From Lucifuga dentata (Eukaryota > Chordata > Actinopteri > Ophidiiformes > Bythitidae), in the NCBI GenBank assembly GCA_014773175.1, contig VXCM01003455.1:1-64000 (forward strand): a stretch of DNA of 64,000 nucleotides, written 5' to 3'. Numbering within the stretch: position 1 is the stretch's first letter; each line of letters opens with the position of its first letter. Under the pieces are notes generated by a model, which worked only from the letters and a program-made list of their open reading frames with translations, was not told the origin of the DNA and made no database searches. This document shows, in pieces, positions 56,549 to 64,000 of the stretch. The translations under genes and the position numbers were made by a program.

Positions 56549-57053
56549 ATTTGTAGTTACAAACTGTTTTAATTACAATCAGAATGGGCGTTTCCCCCGT
56601 GAGTCATCAGATCTGAGAGCAGCCAGAACAGGAGTGTGTGTGTGTGTGTGTGTGTGTTTGCATCTGTGCCTGATTGTGCATGTGTGTATGTGGTTTGTGT
56701 TTAACAACCACAAGCTGATATGATTTGTCGTCTTGTGTGTGTAGTTGTGTTTAGATGGAGGAAAGTGTTTCTGGCGGTGATGCGGTTAAACTCGCAGCTG
56801 TTGTAGATCTCCTGCTTCGTCGCCGTCTGGCTAGCACGCTGTCCGCCTCGTACTTTTGGGTTTCGCGGTGGACTTCCTGTCTGGCTCTGTTCCCGACACC
56901 ATAACGCATCTGGTAATCATTAGGGGCATCCCAGCTAAAGGTGGTTGGAGGTATTTACCACATCTTTCTTCCCGGCCTCGCTACACACATTGATGATGCA
57001 AATAAGACTGCAGATGCATTTGTTGCAGATACACAGTACGACACGTCTAACTG
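56549..57053. other. No supported gene; (GT)n 56634-56657
   Basis: A GC-rich stretch at 56780-56900 is open on the minus strand but lacks a downstream GT donor; unrecognised. Confidence 0.4.
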
Positions 57054-57148
57054 CAGCGTTTCCCATGCATAGGCCAAACTTGGGTGGCCCACCTGACCAG
57101 GTTTCACAGGATGACCCAGCCTTAAAAACAACACAACTCTGACATGCT

Positions 57149-57185
<37 letters not shown>

Positions 57186-57374
57186 NCACACACACACACA
57201 GGCTGTACTTGGGCGGCTCCAAGACAGCGAAAGCGGAGAAAGCGAAACCGAATGTCCGACTCTGTCCCGTTTTGTCACCACCTTGAATTCTCAGTTAGGT
57301 CATCACTGAACCCGCTCATCGCACGCCGCGCCACCCACCGCCACAAGTAAATTTTCATCCTGTGGGAAACACTG
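57054..57374 (-). mobile_element. hAT-type MITE F, copy 2
   Basis: CAGCGTTTCCCATGCATAGG at one end and GTGGGAAACACTG at the other, with TTGGGTGGCCCACCTG and CACCCACCGCCACAAG between. A CA array with a single N (57149-57200) has grown inside it. Confidence 0.75.
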
Positions 57375-57375
57375 T

Positions 57376-57650
57376 ACTATAAATCCAGAAATTTCTGTCT
57401 GTCTGTGGCACCAACAACCTGTCATGTATGAAGCTGATATTCAGCAGGTTTATTGCTCAGAACCCAAGGACGTGTGTAGCGTCACGTGTGAAGTTGTTTG
57501 GATGAGTGGTTCTAGAATTGAGCTGAGCTGGTAAAAAGTAGTCCGTGTGGAAGGATACGCTCTGGGCGTGGATGCTTATGGCAGGCTGCGGCTGCGGCAT
57601 AAAAGGGTCCGAACAGGCATGTTTTCAGCGGGCACTACACTAATTTATAC
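57376..57650 (+). repeat. Dispersed repeat E, copy 5
   Basis: GTCTGTGGCACCAACA, ATGTATGAAGCTGATATTC, GTGTGAAGTTGTTTGGATGA, TGGTAAAAAGTAGTCCGTG, GAACAGGCATGTTTTCAGCG. It directly abuts MITE F. Confidence 0.7.
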
Positions 57651-57816
57651 AAATTCACACACACACATGCACACATACATGCACACAACACTCGCATACA
57701 CACGTAGACACATAAACTCACACACACTTTCAGCTCCGGTGGCCTGTAGAGCTTTTGTAGTGCATAGAGGCCACAAACGGCATCTTTGTCTTCTGGTAGG
57801 CTGGGAAAGTTGGACT

Positions 57817-57849
<33 letters not shown>

Positions 57850-58189
57850 GCAGCGTCAAAGCAGCGCTGCTCGGCTCAATAGGCTGATTCATCAGCGTCT
57901 CCTCATGACACCAGAGGAGAAAATGGACTTTGAGCGGAGGGAGGAGAAGTATGTTAGAACTCAACACATCTGACGGGCCGACGGGGGTCACGTCAGGGTT
58001 AAAGGGAAAATCCACGTGTTTTCAGGATGTTTGCCATCGCATTTCTCGGCTTGTTTTGTTGTTTGGTGTTGTACTTCTCCTTTTCCTGATTTACACGAAA
58101 ATCTACATGAATTACTTTACCTGTTTGTTCACCTTTGTTTTTGGTGACACCTGTACTTTTCATCTTTTATGGCATCGTTCAGCTTGTAG
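57651..58189. other. No gene seen; CA runs at 57654-57690 and 57820-57846
   Basis: Two CA microsatellites give His/Thr frames. Otherwise unassigned. Confidence 0.5.
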
Positions 58190-58420
58190 ATTGATTGAAG
58201 AACAGAAGCTGAATCTGACTTCAAGACAACGTGTGAAAAACCACATGTTGTACACATGATGTGAAGAAGACGTGCTGCCTTCACACGCTGAACAGGAGAA
58301 CGGAGCAGCATGCTCACAACATACAACGACACGCTAACCTGAACACATGCTCATCTGAACACACGTTAGCATCCAAAGATTGATGTGTTACGACTGTTTC
58401 AAAGCACCTGTTGGATTTGT
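58190..58420 (+). repeat. Dispersed repeat J, copy 2
   Basis: Same block order as 2695-2880 (CACATGATGTGAAGAAGACG). Confidence 0.6.
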
Positions 58421-58437
58421 TGGATTTGATATTCAAA

Positions 58438-58854
58438 GGCGTATAAACCCATATATAAGCCGACCCCTGATTTTATTCCATATTTGTTTAGCAAATTACC
58501 TGTTTTTCTGGGTATTATCATAGTATTCCTGTGATTTTCTGAAAATAATCCACATACCGGTAAACATGATATTTACTTCAGCAGCTGATTACCGTAACTG
58601 ACCAGTCACAGCAGAGCTTACTGGCTGCCGCAAAATGTGCTGATAAGATGTTTAGTCAGGAAATATCTCATTCTAAGGTCTGATTTAAACTGTTTTCCAT
58701 GGTAGTGGTAATGGTAGTATTTCTACCTCTGGAAATTTCCTTCTCTGGGATCAAATCTGAATTTCTCCTGTATAAGCCGACCCCCGATTAGGCTTTGTGA
58801 AATTTGGTAATAAAAACTCGGCTTATACTCGAGTATATATGGTACTTAAAATTA
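58438..58854 (-). mobile_element. Foldback element K, copy 2
   Basis: Inverted match to 23328-23771. It begins GCGTATAAACCCATATATAA and ends ACTCGAGTATATATGGTA. AGCCGACCCC occurs near both ends. Confidence 0.75.
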
Positions 58855-59384
58855 ATCACGCACACCTCACCATCTTTGGTTCTTTGTTCTGGTGCGTTTG
58901 CTGTGTTCAGACCGAAAATCAGTCACGCCAAGTGGGAAAACAAATCCTAGTCTGACTGAACCGAATCAAACCAAAAACACCCTGAGAAAGGGTCTAGAAA
59001 TCAGAAGTAACTTAATTAATTAATTAATTAATTAATTAACCATCATTATAAAGCTCCAGCGTAGTAAAGCTGTATTCACCTGTTGATGGTATGCGGTAGA
59101 CGGAAAACCGTTTGCTCCATTCTTTTCAATTTGAGGACGACGGAAAACTCTGAGAGCGGCACACTGCGTGGCCAGGCGGAATGTGCCGTCAAAACTTAAA
59201 AAACTTACCGCAGCGGCAAAGACAAATTGCACCTCGCCAATATTGATTCGCTAGTGCCAATTGCCAAGGCAACGGCTCCGCGTCTGCCATTGTTGCCTGC
59301 CATCTGGCACTGAATTCCACTGCTGTCGGCGGTTGGGCGTTTTTCTACTGTCAGCAAGTGAACGCAGCATAAGTCCAGTTAATC
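58855..59384. other. No gene seen; (TTAA)n 59009-59039
   Basis: A TTAA tetranucleotide array. The following 59041-59380 (AAAGCTGTATTCACCTG to GTGAACGCAGCATAA) may be another decayed transposon. Confidence 0.4.
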
Positions 59385-59670
59385 CAGTGTTTCCACAGGT
59401 TGAAAATACACTTGTGGCAGTGGACAGGTATGCTGTGTATTCCCCCCCCCAAAAAAAAATAGAAATATATACATCGCGGTTCATCTTCTTGCTGTGTGTC
59501 ACAGTNCCCCCCCCCAAAAAAAAATAGAAATATATACATCGCGGTTCATCTTCTTGCTGTGTGTCACAGTTGTATGCTTTTTTTAAGGCTGGGTCATCCC
59601 ACGATACCTGGGCAGGTCTTCATTTACCTGGGTGGGCCACCCAGTTAAAGCCTATCTATGGGAAACACTG
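59385..59670 (+). mobile_element. hAT-type MITE F, copy 3
   Basis: Starts CAGTGTTTCCACAGGTTGA and ends TATGGGAAACACTG, with GGGTCATCCCACGATACC and AGGTCTTCATTTACCTGG. It contains a 64-bp artefactual duplication around the N at 59506, so true length is about 220 bp. Confidence 0.8.
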
Positions 59671-60360
59671 TAATCTGGTATCTGGTTTACTTGGAACAAA
59701 TCAACGCAAAGCAGTTCGTGACAGTAAACCTTCATGTGTCGTTATTCACGATGAATATTAGGCCATTTTCTACATTCATTCCTAATAAATGTCCTCTGGA
59801 ACTCTTTTTTTCCAGTATCTCATCTGAAATGAATTTTATTTTCTCTGCGGGAGAGGATTAAAAAAAACGAGGTTGTTTTTTTTTATCAGCAATCATCATT
59901 CTGATTCTGGCAGCCCACAGTGGAAATGTGCAGCGCTGTGGAGTGGGTGTTGTAAGTAACGACACTTGGCAGAGAGCCGTGTTTGTCTGGTTCGCCTCCT
60001 CGCCGTCTCTGCTGGAGTCAGTCTGACTTAAACTCTCGCCTCCCGCCGCCGTGGAGCTCTGGCAGCAGGACGTGAGATTTACTTCCTGTCTTAACAGCTC
60101 CCTCTGGATCCCGCTGGGAGCTTAAGCTGAATTTTCATTTTTCATTGCCTGTTTTAGGCAGATAACATCTCCAAACTGGACATTATAGGACTTTGTAAAG
60201 TTTCAGCTGGCAGCACATTGAACTGGTACAACTTTTGACTAATCGACTGTCATCACCAATTTGGAAAATGGATTATTAGATTTTTGCATTTCGTGGCTTT
60301 GATTGAAGTTATTTTAGCTTGCGTCTACCTGCTATCTTGCTGTTGGAGTTTGCTGAAGTC
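59671..60360. other. No gene seen
   Basis: Unassigned; a GC-rich patch near 60030-60080 is not recognised. Confidence 0.45.
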
Positions 60361-62015
60361 TAAAGGCTGGTTTATACTTAACATGGACGCAGACGCGACA
60401 AAGGTCGCATGGAAAATATGACGTAATTACGGCTAAAACAGCTGTCTGTGAAGACCGCTTTTGAGGGTTGTCGGCAGGTTGTTTCAAACTCAATTTTTGA
60501 AATGGACGGCGTTTGTGTCACGTAAATGCACCTTCTTTGATGATTGGTCGAGCTAAGAGATGCAGAGGAAGGGAGAGAGACAGAGAGACGAGAAATGGTG
60601 AACAACTTTTTCATCTTGCAGCCAATGAAAGTAACATCTCTTTTCACCACCTCCGTGTTTTGTTGTGGGTGACTGAACAGGAAACAACTTCTGTTTCCGC
60701 TAAGTTTGTTTTCGTGGTCGGGGATGTTTAAGAGAGGCTTTGTCCTACGGCACCACCAAAAGTCCCAGAGTTGAAAGCCCAAGAACCATGAATGCCATGG
60801 ACGCGTCCACATCCGGTTTAAGCAGAGATGGGCAGAGTCGCCAGAAACTGTACTAAAGTAAAAGTCTTGTTACTTTATGATAATAGTAACTCAAGTATAA
60901 GTAAGAGTAGTCACCAAAATAATTACTTGAGCAAGAAAGTATCTAAAAAAAGATTACTTGAGTAGTGAGTAACTTTGATGAAGTTTATTCTTTAGAATAA
61001 TCAACAAACTATAAAGTGCTCGTCTGAGGAAAAAAATGCTACGTAGCCACATGTAGCTTCTAATACAATCCAAATNTAAAGTGCTCGTCTGAGGAAAAAA
61101 ATGCTACGTAGCCACATGTAGCTTCTAATACAATCCAAATCACATCATATAGAAACAGTAGACAGTAATAAATCAGATATTTACCACATAACAATTCATG
61201 ACAATTCTGGCCTGGCCCCAAGACAGTTAGCTAGGTTAGCTTCATGAATTTACTCACAATAGAACAGGAAAACTTGAGTTAGCATTAGTAGCAGCAGCTA
61301 GTTCAGTAGCTAAGCTAACATTGCAGCTAACCGCCACATGTTTCCTCAAGTTCCATGTTGATTCTTAGAAGCTGAAATGTCACATTTTTAGCGACGAAGA
61401 TGCAACGCATTATGTAGCTGTAGGTTTTGGTAGACGGGGGGGTTGTTGTATGGCCAGACGAAAATGTCAGTGATACCGGGGATGAATAACTCCATAATTG
61501 TCTGCTATTTCTCCGTGCCACCCTTTCTCTTTTTAGAATCCATTTTTCATCTAAGCGCCAAGAAAACTATGAAAGAAAAAAATCATGTTGCTTAGTTTTT
61601 CATTTTAATTAATATTATATTGTGCAGTGCAAAGGCCACCTATCAACTCTCAATGAGCCCAATGCTGTCAACCCTTCGTTGTCATGGAGATGACGGGACG
61701 CTGAATGTGATTGGACCAAACCAAATCAGCAGTTGGACATTCAGAGCGCTGCGGAGAAAGCGGAGAATTTTGACTTGTTGCGTCGGAGCGACGTCTCGCA
61801 GATAATACAAATAAAAAAGTAACGCGACCAAATGTAACGGAGTAAAAGTATATGTTTTTTCTTCATAAATATACTTTTAAATATACTTCATAAATATACT
61901 CAAGTATGAGTTAAAAGTATCCTGCAATAAAACTACTCAGTAAAGTACAGTTTTGTAAAAAAATAAAAATAAAAAGTTACTACACAGCTCTGGGTTTAAG
62001 CATAAACCAGGCTTT
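60361..62015 (+). mobile_element. Element M with GGCTGGTTTATACTT ends, hosting a hAT
   Basis: Left end TAAAGGCTGGTTTATACTTA and right end AAGCATAAACCAGGCTTTA are inverted repeats. The hAT at 60823-61992 sits close to the right end. Class uncertain (Harbinger-like or other). Confidence 0.6.
60823..61992 (+). mobile_element. hAT element G, complete, with 8-bp target duplication
   Basis: Starts CAGAGATGGGCAGAGTCGCC and ends CTACACAGCTCTG, and is flanked by perfect 8-bp duplications GGTTTAAG (60815-60822 and 61993-62000). Outer ~100 bp are built on AAGTAAAAGT and AGTAACTTT words. Non-autonomous. A 64-bp joint duplication at the N (61076) inflates its length. Confidence 0.9.
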
Positions 62016-62515
62016 AGTCATGTATTCAGTCACAACAAGCTCATCCTGACCTCGCGTCAGACACGTCCTCATTACTAAAACACCATGTTTACCTCTGTCA
62101 CATGCTGTTATAGTCAAAACAGAGAATTAAAGAGATCCCCTCAACCCCAAACCGGCCAGCAGAACCCACATCCTGTTCTGCCTCAGGACACGAGTCAGCC
62201 GTACTCTGTGAATAAACAAGAACATAAATCTGGATGATTAATCCGGCCGGGGGGGTTTGAGGCCATTTGTTCAACTTCTGTCAGGTTAGTTATTAGAAAA
62301 TATGAGATGAGGTCATGAATTATTTATAGGCCTAAGTGTCAGCCTTCGTCAGCATCTCGTCTATGAAGTGAGAAACCTACCGTAGAGGTTGAATAAATTT
62401 TCGGACTGTCCGCCATTTGTGCCGAAACAAGTAACGGGTCCAGTTTTAGTTTGATGCTGTTTGCTGAGCATCATATTCAGCTCTGAGATGTTAAAGGACG
62501 TCATTACTCAGCATG

Positions 62516-62547
<32 letters not shown>

Positions 62548-63224
62548 CCCTACAGTGGTTTGCACTAATGCTTTCTGCATTATTTATGCACTCTGACAAT
62601 ATATGGTTTATATAGCAAACAGTCGGTGAGATACAGGATTTCTTGCTTTACTCTCCCACACTGAGCCACTGCAGGTGAATCCGAGCGCTTCCTCTGGGCT
62701 TTCTTTAGGGGATTTGAACGTGCGTAATCAGCTCATCAGCTGTGCTAGCCTCTGCTCTTTACAGAATACTTTTTGCTCAGAGTGGGATAGACTTGCAGGG
62801 TGAGATGTGGATATTTTAGAGCACTTTGAATGGATTTCAGGAGTATTTTTTATCCTTTTTAAATGGAATGCACGCAGACAAGTAAAAATTTAACTTGTTC
62901 TGCTGTAATTTTTGTTTGTGTTCTATTGTATTATAACACGTGTTCCAGTCTTGGCTTTATTAATGGCTTTATGGACAGAGGATGTGCACTTTCCCCACAG
63001 AATGCTTCATCTGAACCAGCTATCCAACTTGGTCGGAAACCTTGTTAGGAGGAAACTGTTTGTACTTTTCAGCGAAAAGCTGCTGTCACAGTGAGGAGAT
63101 GATGTGCACATCTTTGTTTTTGTGTTTGTAATTTCATCACAATTTGTCATGTAAACTGGAAAAAAATGACACAAATTTTCACTGTAAGAGAGGAGCAGGG
63201 TTGTTTGGATTGATTATAAAGAGA
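62016..63224. other. No supported gene; (CA)n 62519-62541
   Basis: A minus-strand ATG-led stretch near 62383-62418 (MADSPKIYSTST before GTAGGT) is too short to call. No other candidates. Confidence 0.45.
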
Positions 63225-63530
63225 GAACGGGGCACAGTTTCACTTTCAATTCTCTCCATGGAGCTATGAAACAGTGACAGAAAGATTAAAAAAAAAAAAA
63301 AAGNAAAAAAAAAAAAAAAGCTTAAGAGAGAGAAATTAAAACCCCACTTTCAAACCTCATCAACCCACTGGCAATTACTGCATGAAGTGGGCGTGCCTGG
63401 CGGCGTCGGAGAGCTACAAATTTTGTCGGACGCAGATCCCGCCGGATTGATTATTGGAAAAGGTTCCATCACCTTACGACTCTCTGACAGGTAGTTGTAG
63501 GAAGCGTATTGCAGCTTTAACAGTTAACTT
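63225..63530 (+). repeat. Repeat P, copy 2
   Basis: CACAGTTTCACTTTCAATTC, TCTCCATGGAGC, CATCACCTTACGACTCTC, GGAAGCGTATTGCAGCTTTA correspond to 49350-49570. A poly-A run with a single N (63304) lies inside. Confidence 0.5.
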
Positions 63531-64000
63531 AATCGGTTACAGAATTTATTAATCCCCAAATATGCATCAAGAATGGATGGAATGGGATGGATTTTTAACG
63601 GTAACAGCTACGCCCCGTGTTACTTCTGTCTTTCTGCCTCTGTACTTCACTTAGTATCACGTCTCTGTACTTCAGTGGCAGATTAAAGGGTGTAAATATG
63701 GTCCAGTTTATTCTGTAGTGCTGAGATGAGCAAAAATTATGTCAGGAGCTTTTAATGGAAGGATGCTGACAGACAAGCATGTCATAATTTGATGACTTAT
63801 AATCTCTTGATGGTACACTTACATACTGTAGATTTACATCTTTACACTCGTTTTAAAATCCCATACCATTCAGCCTGTCCTGTAATTACCTGTAAGCGTG
63901 GGTGCTTATTAACATACAATATGGATACGCCATCTGCCATAGGCGAAGTGCTTCCTGCTTCCTCTCCCTCACAGAGACGTTGTAGAGTTGTAACTGGTAA
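63531..64000. other. No gene seen
   Basis: Unassigned AT-rich sequence to the window end. Confidence 0.5.

Noticed and set aside
62383..62418. Minus-strand MADSPKIYSTST before GTAGGT as a first exon
   Set aside because: No promoter features and only twelve codons.

Overview
The window looks like a repeat-rich, non-coding stretch of a ray-finned fish genome, probably a teleost. Three things point there: dense CA/GT, CT and polypyrimidine microsatellites; many short palindromic DNA transposons; and RTE/Rex3-type and L2/Maui-type retroposon fragments ending in short tandem repeats. No bacterial-style gene layout, CRISPR array or operon is visible. Almost all long open frames are translations of microsatellites, minisatellites or transposon ends.

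The one host gene I can name is dnaja3 (Tid1, a mitochondrial type I DnaJ co-chaperone). Two consecutive coding exons lie on the minus strand at 43698-43813 and 42745-42839, with correct splice sites and compatible phase. The 858-bp intron between them holds a dispersed repeat that was itself split by an L2 retroposon end. The remaining dnaja3 exons were not found. A GC-rich stretch near 8.4-8.7 kb looks like a promoter, and two short plus-strand segments (21601-21659, 45985-46019) have splice-like borders, but none of these can be tied to a gene.

Most of the rest is mobile DNA. The dominant family, here called TTAA-A, is about 583 bp with terminal inverted repeats near 88 bp and TTAA at both ends. 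It has seven near-complete copies, one large nested copy and two fragments. An older relative, TTAA-B, shares the terminal sequence and is often interrupted by other elements. Other families include hAT-type elements (one with a perfect 8-bp target duplication), a solo LTR with a 4-bp target duplication, an LTR followed by a tRNA-Pro primer-binding site whose tRNA match runs on beyond the usual 18 nt, a 5'-truncated RTE/Rex3-like LINE preceded by a perfect 27-bp hairpin, and two copies of a repeat carrying an 18-bp minisatellite.

Region by region: 0-9 kb holds an inverted pair of one repeat, TTAA-A and TTAA-B copies and the promoter-like patch. 9-20 kb has TTAA-A/B copies, the two LTR remnants and long CA/CATA arrays. 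20-31 kb has hAT fragments, TTAA-A copies, a foldback element and a composite TTAA-B. 31-39 kb has an assembly gap, the paired minisatellite elements and an identical 245-bp direct repeat. 39-46 kb has the L2 fragment and the dnaja3 exons. 46-53 kb has two homologous polypyrimidine blocks. 53-64 kb has the RTE LINE, hAT-type elements and a nested hAT.

The assembly is imperfect. There is a 362-N gap (31285-31646) and 23 single-N joints. Eleven of those joints sit between exact direct copies, mostly of about 62-67 bp, which is the signature of unmerged contig overlaps.
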